Shown: positions 54,077 to 63,487 of the stretch, piece by piece
Position numbering within the stretch: position 1 is the first letter of the stretch
Layout: each line of letters starts with the position of its first letter
Assembly (NCBI GenBank): GCA_039519185.1
Contig: CM076847.1
Location: 21,263,251-21,327,250, forward strand
Length of the DNA: 64,000 nucleotides
Direction of reading: 5' to 3'
Source of the DNA: Astragalus membranaceus
Taxonomy: Eukaryota > Streptophyta > Magnoliopsida > Fabales > Fabaceae
Notes under the pieces: model-generated
Database searches by the model: none
What the model was told of the DNA's origin: nothing
The model's input: only the letters and a program-made list of their open reading frames with translations
Position numbers and translations under genes: made by a program

Positions 54077-55018
54077 ATGCTAGCGAATTATTTGCGGAAC
54101 CCTTCTGCTGGGGCTAATTTCAAGGTTAAGCAGAGGGCCCTTAAATACGTCCTAGTAGGTGATGAGATGTATAAAAAGAGCTCCAATGGTGTACTTTTGC
54201 GATGCCTCAAGAGAAAAGAGTCCTACTTGGTCATGGGCCATGTTCATGAAGGAATTTGTGGTTCTCACAGGTCTCGTCCCATCATGAAATGGTTAATTTA
54301 CAGACAAAGATACAATTGGCCGACTATCATGGCCGATTGTTTCAGTATGCCAAGGGATGTGAGGCTTGCCAGCTGCACGGGCCCATCCAACGGGTGCCCG
54401 CGGACGAGCTCCACCCAATTGTCAAGCCCTTGCCATTCAGAAGATGGGCCATGGATTTGATTGGCAAAATATACCCTCCCAGCTCCAAGGAACATAATTC
54501 CATTATTGTAGCCACACACTATTTCACCAAATGGGTGGAAGTTATGCTCATGGGTATTGTCAACCAGGCGGCAGTGATTCGGTTCATTGAGAACCATATC
54601 ATATACAGGTTCGGGATCCCCGAGACCATCACTGCCGACTAGGGTACCATGTTCACAAGAGTACGAGTGGTGGCCTTCGCCCAACAATATGGCATCAAGA
54701 TGCGGCACTCGACGCCTTACTATTCCCAAGCTAACGGAAAGGCCGAGGCTACCAACAAGATCACCATTGAACTCATTAAAACGAATACGGAAGAAAAACC
54801 CCGAAGATGGCATGAAACCTTAAACGAAGTCTTGTGGGCTATAAGAAACTCAAAGTCTACAGCCATTGGAATAACTTCCTACCGATTGGTGTACGGGCAA
54901 GATGCAGTGTTGCATCACTAAGGGTAGCTCGGCAAAATTCACTCAGCTTGGACGAATACGAGCAGGCTATGCTAATGGAGTTAGACTCAGTGGACGATGA
55001 CAGATTGGCTGCCCTTAG
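54077..55018 (+). pseudogene. Integrase of the Tat element (part 1)
   Basis: Blocks: HVHEGICGSHRS (HH of the zinc finger), a frame change near 54300, CEACQLHG (CC), RRWAMDLIGKIYPPSSKEHN (first Asp), GIPETITAD, a TAG at 54641-54643, then QANGKAEATNKITIELIKTN (catalytic Glu) and WAIRNSKSTAIGITSYRLVY. After another shift it continues EYEQAMLMELDSVDDDRLAA up to L at 55018. The rest lies behind the solo LTR at 56237. Confidence 0.85.
55014..55018. repeat. Solo-LTR target-site duplication CTTAG (left)
   Basis: CTTAG is repeated at 56232-56236, directly after the LTR end. Confidence 0.93.
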
Positions 55019-56231
55019 TGTTAAGACTTTTGGCAAGGTACCAATTGTCGTCGCAAGTAATAAAATGCGGTAAGTAACCGGTCGATTCCTCAGGGATTGC
55101 GCGTTGAAAACAATAGCAAAGTTGCAAATTCTTAGATTGTAAAGGTTTGATAAAATTGAGTTTCCGAACAGCGAAATAAAACGATTGACTAAATACGCGG
55201 GAAAACCGATTAGGGGTCAAATCATCTCCCACTCTCCTATCACATGAACCTTCAGTTAATTCCACATTGATTGTTCAATTACCAGATTCAATTCACAATA
55301 TTAGGTTTAGGACAATTCCTTGCCTCAAAACCCTTATTACCCTATGAGTTACCCTAATTCCTTAGGAGATTCATGCCAACGGTAATGCAATAAACACAAG
55401 AAATAGAGAATTCACATATCTAGCCCCACATTCCTATGGTGATTACAAGTATGTGATCTAAAATTTCATATCAAATATGCAAACCCTAATCCCTTAGGTG
55501 ATCACAAACCCTAATTCATCAAAACTATCATATGTAGTAATAAAGCATTAAGCACAGAAGTTTAGACAAATGACAATCGAACAATCAACTGAATTAACCA
55601 TAACAAAGCGCTCACATGATAGGGTTTGGGAGAATCATCTCTCCCTAATCTGAGAAATTTAGTTACAAATCATCCTAAGAGTAGAAGCCAACATAAAATA
55701 GAAAACAAACACAAGGGAAGACATTAGAACCTTCAATCCCTTGTTCCCAAGTGGTGAGAAGGCCCCAAAATCGCACCCTCCAGCTGCTCCAAAGTGTGGT
55801 TCCGTTCCCCAGACGAAGTCCCTGTGAAAAACGCTGAAACTGCTTTAAAAACCCTAATTTTTGCGCACCATCGCGACGCGACCCGTGACCATCGCGTCGC
55901 GATATAGGACAGAAACTTCTGACTTTGCAAAATTCCTCCTGGTCGCGTCGCGAGCCCTCCTGGTCGCGACGCGATATTGAGCAGAATTCAAATCCCTCCA
56001 TTTTGCTGCATTTCCGGGCAAGTGTCTGGTTCGCCGAATGATGCCACAACCAATTAGAGGTCTTCAAGTCCAAATTAGCTCCAAAATTGAAGGAATTATT
56101 TACAAATGAACTTCCTACTACAATTATCTAAAACTAGACTAAATCCCCGGGTAATGACTGTGATACAATGAAAAACCTGCACAATTGGTCCTAAAAATGC
56201 CTAACTTACATCATATGATTGAGAGTCAACA
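55019..56231 (-). repeat. Solo LTR of an Athila-like element (1213 bp)
   Basis: It starts TGTTAAGACTTTTGGC at 55019 and ends GAGAGTCAACA at 56231, with the 5-bp duplication CTTAG on both sides. No internal element sequence is left, so it arose by recombination between two LTRs. The order of its blocks relative to the Athila B LTR (palindromes, then CTCCAAAATT...) suggests minus orientation. It holds the cassette 55871-55974. The 132-codon frame in it is not protein-like. Confidence 0.92.
55871..55974. repeat. Four-palindrome cassette in the solo LTR
   Basis: TCGCGACGCGA or its complement TCGCGTCGCGA start at 55871, 55892, 55943 and 55964, so spacings are 21, 51 and 21 bp. The spacer between the pairs contains GACAGAAACTTC, the reverse complement of GAAGTTTCTGTC, also present in the same place of the cassette at 5311-5416. 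Confidence 0.92.
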
Positions 56232-56236
56232 CTTAG
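56232..56236. repeat. Solo-LTR target-site duplication CTTAG (right)
   Basis: CTTAG is identical to 55014-55018. Confidence 0.93.
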
Positions 56237-56539
56237 CAGGCTAGAGCTCAACATGATTAAAACGGCCCGCTCATAAGTTGATAGAGTGGCTCGCCCCACT
56301 CACCCGCGACCTGGTGATTGCAAGAAACTTAACAATATCATAGTGCCTAAGTTGAAAATATATGGGAAAGTATATATTGTCAAGAAACTTATGGGAAGGT
56401 ATGGGAAAGTATATTAGAGCAGCGTTGTGGGAGAGCAATACAAGAAACTTAACAAGATATTAGTGCCTAAGTTGATAGAGCGGCTCGCTACACACCGGAG
56501 GCCAGGTAATTGCAAAAAATGATATAAGAAAAGGACTAA
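56237..56539 (+). pseudogene. Integrase of the Tat element (part 2) and degenerate repeats
   Basis: After the solo LTR the frame resumes SRLELNMIKTARS, stop, VDRVARP...; together with LAAL before the LTR this matches the region after the integrase core. From 56270 two degenerate copies of a block TGATAGAG(C/T)GGCTCGC...GCAAGAAACTTAACAAGATA occur (about 56278, 56440). Confidence 0.6.
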
Positions 56540-56878
56540 TTTACTCTTGTTTATCCTCCTCGGTGGCCGAATAGGCTCTGACGTCAGAAGCCTTGGATTC
56601 AGGCTCCACTAACGGTTGATAAACTTGAAGGGGAACTTCATTTACCTCAACAATCATTACTTCTCTTGACACCTCAACGACTTCGGGCGATGGCTCGACG
56701 GGTGTGACTTCCTTAGATACTCTTGCCTCTGCATCAATGGGGGTGCTGGCTGGGGAGGCAAGTCTTCGGCCACTGGCTGAGCATTAGTCTGGTCTGGGGG
56801 AAAGTTGTCTGCTTCTGGGATCACTGCGGCAAGGGCCAAGAACCCATAGGGATAAAGATTCCAAGAACACGAATTCAT
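56540..56878 (-). pseudogene. Antisense proline-rich frame of the Tat element
   Basis: The minus strand from ATG 56878 reads MNSCSWNLYPYGFLALAAVI, PEADNFPPDQTNAQPVAEDL, PPQPAPPLMQ and continues in another frame to a stop near 56540 with PSPEVVEVSREVMIVEVNEV. Antisense frames between pol and the 3' LTR are known in some Tat elements. No domain is recognised. The composition (Pro, Glu, Val) suggests a disordered protein. Confidence 0.4.
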
Positions 56879-57255
56879 GTCACAAGAAATGTTTTAATGA
56901 ACGTAGTGATATATGATATTGTAATTGAAATGTATAAATGCTATGTGATGTGTGGCAGTACTTTAATTGTTAATTAAAATTGCTATTGTGTGATTCCGAT
57001 GGAATTATACATATCTTGCACACAGATATGGGTGGAAACATCCTTAACTACTTACAATGTATAATGTATAATTATATGGTTAGCAAAAGATCTGTGAATT
57101 TTCTTGTATTCGTATTAAGTTTCAATTACAAAGAGGTTTTTTCCATTAATCCGATCTATTAAAATTATTCCTTTTGTATGCCAAGGCAATTAATAGTCTT
57201 AAGTAGTGTCCTATAAGACTATGGTGTTACATTTTGAAAAAGACAAGAAGAATTT
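56879..57255 (+). other. Non-coding 3' region of the Tat element
   Basis: AT-rich, no gene. GAAAAAGACAAGAAGAATTT (57236-57255) directly before the LTR is a purine-rich candidate for the polypurine tract. Confidence 0.55.
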
Positions 57256-57867
57256 TGTTAACACCCAAAATAAAATAATGTTGTTGGCCGAGGGAAAGAA
57301 GGGCAAAACAGGTACTGAGGCGACCATAAGGATAATAGGGCAGTGCCAGCCACGGCATATTCGGGTTAAGCAGGCAGATGGTTGATATACGAGAACTCGA
57401 AGGAGTGAAGACTGGACACCGAGGAGCTACAGAACTCGGTGGAAGGGTGCCTCGACCACAGAATGACTCGGTTGAGGTACCAACGGCCGAAGGCCGTAGG
57501 CAGAGCGTGGCCGAAGAAAGCTACGGCCGAGGAAGAAAATACTTGTTTGGAGCGCAAGTATTCAGCGCACGAAGACACATCCTGTTGGAGAGGTTAAGAT
57601 CAAGGAACATAAGACCCCGTGGAAAGCGGAGCGACGAGAGTTTTACCTCACTAACCGTGCTAGTGAGGTTGTGGAGGAGTGGACTCCGAGTTTCTAGGGA
57701 CTAGGTGTAGTTAGAACCGTTGATCGTAATTAATTCAACAGTTGGCAGATGTAGGCTCGAGTAGTGGCCAACAAAGGCTCGTGTATATATATAGGAGTCC
57801 TTACAGTTCGAACCTCATTAAGCACAACCTTATTGTCCCTAGACTATTAAAATTCATTTTCATGTTT
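57256..57867 (+). repeat. Right LTR of the Tat element, cut by Athila B
   Basis: It starts TGTTAACACCCAAAATAAAA and contains GTATATATATAGGAG (about 57782), a TATA box, followed by the presumed transcription start and R region. It runs until 57867, where the Athila B LTR starts; its true end is beyond the window. Confidence 0.75.
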
Positions 57868-58876
57868 TGATAGTCTTGTCTAACCTCATAGGTCCAATAT
57901 CAAACTTCACCTTTCGGTACTTCGTTTGATATTTGATTTATGAGTGGATATGATGACGTTAGATTAAAAACCAAGTTCTAATAAGATAGAGTCTAGTCTT
58001 AGAATTGATTAGGGACCCATCATTGGATTGTTTCCCACAATCCCAAGACTAGGAAAGCTACTCACACATGATCATAGTATATGAGGGAGTAGAAGAAGTA
58101 AACATGAAAGATAAATGACGAGAATGTAAGTTGCGGAAAAGATAAATGACAGAATGTAAATGACGGAAAATAAAAGAAAGCTATAAAGGACTGAAGGTAA
58201 AGTGCTGGAAATGTAAAGACCAGAAAATAAAGAACAAGAAAGTAAAGGAAAACAAGTAAGAGCCCGAACTAAAATGAAAACAAGAACTTATCTAAACTTT
58301 GAGTGAGATTACAAATGGTGAAAAAGAGATGCCCTTTTGCCTCTGAAATGAGGGCTTTATATAGCCTAGGATCAGTGGACAAAGCACTAAATTCGAGTTA
58401 CAATCCATAATGAAGAGAATGGGAAGAGTTTTGTAACAGCTTTTAACTCTACAGAAGGCCCACGGATCGTGCTTAGGAGGCGCACGGATCGTGCTTATCG
58501 TGAAACTTTTGGAATTCTCAGCTGCGAGCGTCACGCACGGATCGTGCTTGCTGGGCACACGGATCGTGCGCTGCCATAGCCATTTTCCTCGCTTTTCTTC
58601 CTTCAAAACCGCGAACAGGATGCACGGACCATGTTGGAACACGCGCGGACCGTGCATCTACTTCTGATATTTAGCTTTATTTTGCTTGATTTTTCTCCTC
58701 ATCCTATTGTCTTTTGATCCTTGCTCATTAATCATCCAAAATTCCTCATTTGCTCCATAATTAGGCCTGAAAACAAAAACTAACATTTTGTAGTAAAATA
58801 GTCCAAAAATAGTACTAAAGTCCTACAAAGTTTATTTAATTTAAAGACTAAAAACACACTAAATTTGGACTTATCA
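57868..58876 (-). repeat. 3' LTR of Athila B (1009 bp)
   Basis: In minus orientation it starts TGATAAGTCCAAATTTAGTG at 58876 and ends GACAAGACTATCA at 57868 (TGATA/TATCA inverted ends). GCATTGGGAAGTT precedes it as polypurine tract. GCTATATAAAGCC (58355-58367) on the minus strand is a TATA box. The palindromes at 58461-58654 lie in it. Confidence 0.85.
58461..58654. repeat. Paired-palindrome cassette, CACG-GAT-CGTG type, in the Athila B LTR
   Basis: CACGGATCGTG starts at 58461, 58483, 58536 and 58558: spacings 22, 53 and 22 bp. A third, decayed pair (CACGGACCATG at 58623, CGCGGACCGTG at 58644, 21 bp apart) follows. The spacer between the first two pairs contains GAAACTTTTGGAATTC, similar to GAAACTTCTGAC...AAATTC in the solo LTR cassette. 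Confidence 0.92.
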
Positions 58877-58890
58877 AACTTCCCAATGCT
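58877..58890 (-). other. Polypurine tract of Athila B
   Basis: On the minus strand GCATTGGGAAGTT ends directly at the LTR start TGATAAGT. Confidence 0.75.
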
Positions 58891-60392
58891 TGAACCTTTG
58901 CTTGTCCTCAAGTAAACTCAATCAAAATAAGCAAGCACAAGTTAGCCAAATGAGGGACCAAAAACAGAAGCATGTGACAGACAAAATACATGCAGTATCC
59001 CAAATGAGGTGCCAGATGGTTGCCTAATTAGACGCTTTATGACCTGAAAAATTCAACTCTGTGAACATGGGCACTCGCTCACAATCTCTTCGAGTCTTTT
59101 AGGGACCTGGGAAAAATTGCACTCAAGTTTCAACAAATGCTCATTGCCATAGGTTTGTAAGTTGACCAACATCTCTACTAAAAAGTTCACAAGTACGCAA
59201 AAGATGGGGTTTCATTTGGTTGTAACGGGGCCTTGGGGTATTAGCGTTAGGTAGGGAATAAAAATCAATAATAGCAACCTTTGAAATCAAAAATAGAGCT
59301 TCTACCAATTTTGCACTTTTTGTCCAAGACTCTTAAATTGCTTCCACTTTCATTCTTCTTCATTTTTTTTCACTTGGGCCCACTCTTTTTTATTTGATTT
59401 CTCTTTAAGTTTTTGAGTGGACTCTTTCCTTTTGATTTCTCTTGATTTTACCCCTTTCCTCCTCTTTATTTTTAAATGAAAAGGGTAGTAAGAAAAACAA
59501 AATAATTGCTCCAATCCGATAATTGATTTGAGATGTAGGAAAAAAACCTGCAAATTCAATAGTTCCTCCAATCCGATTCCAAAGTTTACCAAAAACAAAA
59601 ATTCATTTCTGGGTGACAAAGGAAATAAAAAAAATGTAGGCTCAAAGGGGCAACTGGTGGGAAATATTTATCAATCACTAACTCTGAGGCCAGAAAGAAA
59701 AATACCTAAATCCCCAGATTCTTTCGCATACTGCAAATCATTTTTCGCTTCAAAATGGTTAACAAACAAATTCTAGAATGATGCAATTTGAGAAACACAC
59801 ACTCAACAAAGAAAAGGGGTACAAATATATGATTTCAGTAACATCCCCTTGTGAAGGCTCTATATCTCACAGTTTAGAAACTGGTTCACACATAGTACAA
59901 ATCAGACATGCTAATTCTCAGCTTCCAATCATGACAACCTCACAGTTAAATTCAGCACAAGTCTATCATACAAATTAGTTTTGTGGTCCCGGAAAAGACT
60001 AAACTTTATTTTTTTTTCTTTTTTCAAATGCAATTATTAACAAGTGCTAAAAAGTTTTTACATTCAACTTGCAAGAAAAACATCAGCAGCAACTCAAGAC
60101 ATGGGAGAATTCAAGACTCACTAACTTAAAACAGCAAAGCAATAGAAAAAAACCGCAATAAAACAATAAAAATACTCCCCCCCCCCCATGCTTAGACTAA
60201 GCATTGTCCTCAATGATTTGCAATAAAAACAACATGAAAGGGGTGAAGCATCTCTGTCATGTGCTCCATCTGCTGACTGTGATGCAATTGGTCTTCTCTT
60301 ATCAATTGTAGCTTTTCTCCCTGCCTCTGCTGCTCACCTTCAATTCTTGCACACCATGCTTCCATATTAAAATTAGGGTAATTTTGCACTTC
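58891..60392 (-). other. Non-coding 3' region of Athila B
   Basis: About 1.5 kb with no gene. It includes a run of eleven C at about 60176-60187, next to CATGCTTAGACTAAGCATTG, which can form an inverted repeat TGCTTAG/CTAAGCA. Frames up to 89 codons here are low-complexity. Confidence 0.7.
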
Positions 60393-61447
60393 CTACTCAG
60401 CCATCTCCTCCTCTCTCTCTTGGACCAGCACTTGTTGAGGTATATCTCCAGCAACATTTAGGTACAGACAGTTCTCTGGGTTTCTTGTGTCTACCCTAGC
60501 CGGGTTTGGCAATAGGATGGACTTTTGCTTGTCAACTAACAGGTGAAACCTTCTTCTTGCTCTATTCACTGCCCTGACCAAAAAGATGCTGCTGCATATA
60601 TCCAGATCAATGCTTCTGCTTCCTTCCAGTGTTGCTAAATTGACCAACCTGTCACTCAGTTCCAACTTTTCAGCTATGTAAGTCACCAGCCCTCCAACCA
60701 CAATGTCACCCTTAACAAGCTCTGCAACACGAGTCAAATTGCTAATGATATAGTGACAGGTATTTACTGGCATCTCATTTACCATTGCCCACAATAGAAA
60801 AAGTTCACCAGCCCTAATGCCACCCATTTCACCCTGCCAAATACAGTAGAAGTCATTACCCTAGCAATATACCGGAAAATCGGATTATGAATCGAACTTG
60901 CCTTTGCGGTCCTTGCCTCATAGTGACCCTCACCAGTAATTTGGGTCCCAAAAGCTTGAGGGTGATACCCTTCTGGTCTGACAGCTGGGTCTCTTGGATC
61001 ATGTATCAACCCCGCATTAGCAAACCCCAGTTTCTCACAGAAATCAGCAAAATGACATTTCATAACTCTCATTGAAAAGCCTAAAGGACAGCTTATGACT
61101 TGGGCTGGTGACACTACTCCTATCTTCAGTAACGCATAAAGAACTTAAAAATTCAAGAGTTAGACAACATAAGTGGCCCTAGGAGGTGACAAAAAATTCA
61201 ACCAACCAAGATTGTTCAATAACAATCGCACATTGTCCTCTATCCCTAGTGTGGATAGAGTAAGATAAAAGTCAGGATACCTTGTGGCGAGTACTGCCCT
61301 TTCGTTAAGAGTCCCAAACTGCTCCCTTTGAGCTTTGTCCTTGAAAATGATCCTGTGCTCATTACTTGCACTCGAACCAGCCCTCTTTTTGCCTCTGCCA
61401 GTAGAAGTACCGGCAACATCAACAATTTTTGCCTTCTTGGGTACCAT
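60393..61447 (-). pseudogene. Env-like ORF of Athila B (putative plant transposon protein domain)
   Basis: Three overlapping frames. 61447-61160 starts with MVPKKAKIVDVAGTSTGRGK (basic, with KKAK and GRGKKR), then TLNERAVLATRYPDFYLTLS. 61114-60779 continues with GFSMRVMKCHFADFCEKLGF and VMTSTVFGRVKWVALGLVNF. 60827-60393 carries AGELFLLWAMVNEMPVNTCH, YIISNLTRVAELVKGDIVVG and an acidic tail. It is the large frame after pol in Athila elements, with a DNA-related domain of unknown function. Frameshifts near 61150 and 60800 make this copy broken. The call rests on context and block wording. Confidence 0.7.
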
Positions 61448-62528
61448 GGTTCGTTCTCACAAATTGGGGTTTTAGGGTTTTGGAAAATTTGGGATTTATT
61501 ATTTTTTTTTGTAAAATGGCGGTGAAATAAGGTGTTTTTGGTGATGGGTTTTGAATATTGGGTGGTAATTTGGTGTTTGGGTGAAGATTGGAGGTTGTTT
61601 GTGGAGGTTTTGGTTTATGGGTATGGGGTATACGAATTTTGGGTGTTTTGTGGGGAATGAGTGAATGATGATTTTGATGGTTGGGTTTTGATGGGGAGGT
61701 TGTGGGTAATTGTTTTGGGTTAAAATTTGGGAAGTTTAGTGAAGATTTGAGTGTTTTTGGGTGCTTGGAAGTTTTGGGTATGGAGGTTTTAGGTTTTGGA
61801 GAACAAGAGAAGAAGGAGATGATGGGTTAGAAGTGAGAGAAATAGTGTGACTTACTTGGTATTTGTGAGACACGGATTCAGCATCAGGCAGCGCACGGAT
61901 CGTGCTTGATCCACGCACGGGTCGTGCGTATCGTTCCCAGACCGCAGTGTTTTCTTTTTAATTCACGCACGGATCGTGCTGTAATTATGCACGGATCGTG
62001 CTTGATCTACGCTCACCGCACCACTGCCAATTCTTTCCAGCACGCGCGGATCGTGCCATGCTGCGCACGGATCGTGCTTCTCTTGCGCACAAAGATTACA
62101 GAAATTTTTGTTGGACACGCACGGATCGTGCCTTCGTATGCACGAATCGTGCTTCTCTCTCAGCACTAAAAACTCATTTTTGCTGCATCAAACACCCAGA
62201 CCATACCCTTTTTCACATGGATCATGCTCATACTTCTTGAAAAACTTTGATTCCTTGTAAGACATAAATAAAACAAAAACATTAACCCGTGGGTTGCCTC
62301 CCACGCAGCGCTTCTTTAACGTCACTAGTTTGACGGTTAAAAATATTTATTTGCTCAATTTGGGTCACAAAGGGCCAAAACAGTTCCCTTTTCAACTTCA
62401 TCACCTACTAAATACGTTTTCAATCTCTGGCCATTAACTTTAAAGGCTCCAGTCTTTTCACTCCAAATTTCAACAGCTCCGAAAGGATAAACCTGACGGA
62501 CTTAGAATGGACCAGACCATCTTGATAT
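61448..62528 (-). other. Spacer between integrase and env-like frame of Athila B
   Basis: No gene. 61490-61800 is T/G-rich on the plus strand (GGGTTTTGATGG, TTTGGGTG repeats). The eight-palindrome array lies at 61894-62151. GGGTTGCCTCCCACGCAGCG (62291) is a block common downstream of pol in plant Ty3 elements. Confidence 0.7.
61894..62151. repeat. Eight-palindrome array, CACG-GAT-CGTG type
   Basis: Copies of CACGGATCGTG (with small variants CACGGGTCGTG, CGCGGATCGTG, CACGAATCGTG) start at 61894, 61916, 61968, 61990, 62045, 62066, 62120 and 62141. Steps are 22, 52, 22, 55, 21, 54 and 21 bp, i.e. four pairs. Confidence 0.95.
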
Positions 62529-63013
62529 TTATTTTCCTGGGAAGAGCTTCAGTCGAGAATTGAATAGTAACACTAAATCCCCTATTTTGAAATTTCTACC
62601 AAGGATGTGTTTATCATGCCATCTTTTGGTTCTTTCTTTATAGATTCTGGCATTTTCATAAGCGTCCAATCGTAACTCTTCCAATTCATTCAACTGAAGT
62701 TTCCTTTTCTCACCGGCCAAACTTATGTCTAAGTTGAGAGTTTTAATGGCCCAATAAGCCTTGTGCTCAAACTTATGTCTAGCTTTATCGGAAGATGACA
62801 AGACTTCCCATAAATTAGTTTGAAAGGAGTCATTCCTATGGGAGTCTTGTAAGCTGTCTGGTATGCCCAAAGAGCATCGTCAAGCTTAATTGACCAGTCC
62901 TTCCGAGAGATAGACACAGTTTTTTCTAAAATGCTTTTTATTTCTCTATTTGAGACCTCAACTTGGCCACTAGTTTGGGGGTGGTAGGGTGTTGCAATCT
63001 TATGCTTCAACTA
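62529..63013 (-). pseudogene. Integrase C-terminal part of Athila B
   Basis: It reads KHKIATPYHPQTSGQVEVSN (catalytic Glu), RKDWSIKLDDALWAYQTAYK, TPIGMTPFKLIYGKSCHLPI, and after a frame change AYWAIKTLNLDISLAGEKRK and the terminal GDLVLLFNSRLKLFPGK. It is joined directly to the RNase H end at about 63013: the zinc finger and both catalytic Asp residues are deleted. Confidence 0.88.
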
Positions 63014-63487
63014 GCACCAATGAGAATAGCTGCTCATCCGGGAAGGAGTAATCAAGTGGTAGCTCATTCTCATTGTTTTCTTGTAATCTTGACAGATGAT
63101 CGGCCACCACATTTTCGGTTCCTTTCTTGTCCTTGATCTCAAGGTCAAATTCCTAGAGAACTAGGATCCATCGGATCAACCTCGGCTTAGCATTTTTTTG
63201 TTCATCAAATATCTGATTGCCGAGTGATCCGTATAAATGATGATTTTGGATCTTACCATGTATTGCCTAAACTTGTCAACGGCGAAGACTACCGCCAACA
63301 ATTCTTTTTTAGTTGTGGCGTAGTTTACCTGAGCTTCATCCAGAGTTCTACTTGCATAGTAAATGGCATGGATTTTCTTGTCCTTCTTTTGTCCAAGAAC
63401 TGCCCCAACTGCGTAGTCACTTGCGTCACACATAATTTCGAATGGAAGGTTCCAATCGGGTGGCTGCATGATTGGGGCAATGATCAA
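63014..63487 (-). pseudogene. RNase H of Athila B
   Basis: It reads WNLPFEIMCDASDYAVGAVL (first Asp), HAIYYASRTLDEAQVNYATT, KKELLAVVFAVDKFRQYMVR, SKIIIYTDHSAIRYLMNKK, and in another frame EFDLEIKDKKGTENVVADHL. Frameshift near 63180 in a T run. This is an Athila-type RNase H. Confidence 0.88.

Larger units (their letters stand above)
53115..57867 (+). mobile_element. Decayed Tat-lineage Ty3/Gypsy element
   Basis: Left LTR (from 53115), a truncated internal region with the additional plant RNase H of the Tat lineage, integrase, an antisense frame and right LTR (from 57256). Both LTRs begin TGTTANCACCCAAAATAAA. The gag, protease and RT regions are gone, and the left LTR is cut by the same deletion. 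A solo LTR was inserted in the integrase, and Athila B was inserted in the right LTR at 57867. Confidence 0.85.

Noticed and set aside
61894..62151. Possible CRISPR-like array of palindromic repeats
   Set aside because: The DNA is from a plant nucleus, the repeats are only 11-13 bp, spacers alternate between about 11 and 42 bp, and no cas genes exist. It lies in a retrotransposon spacer.
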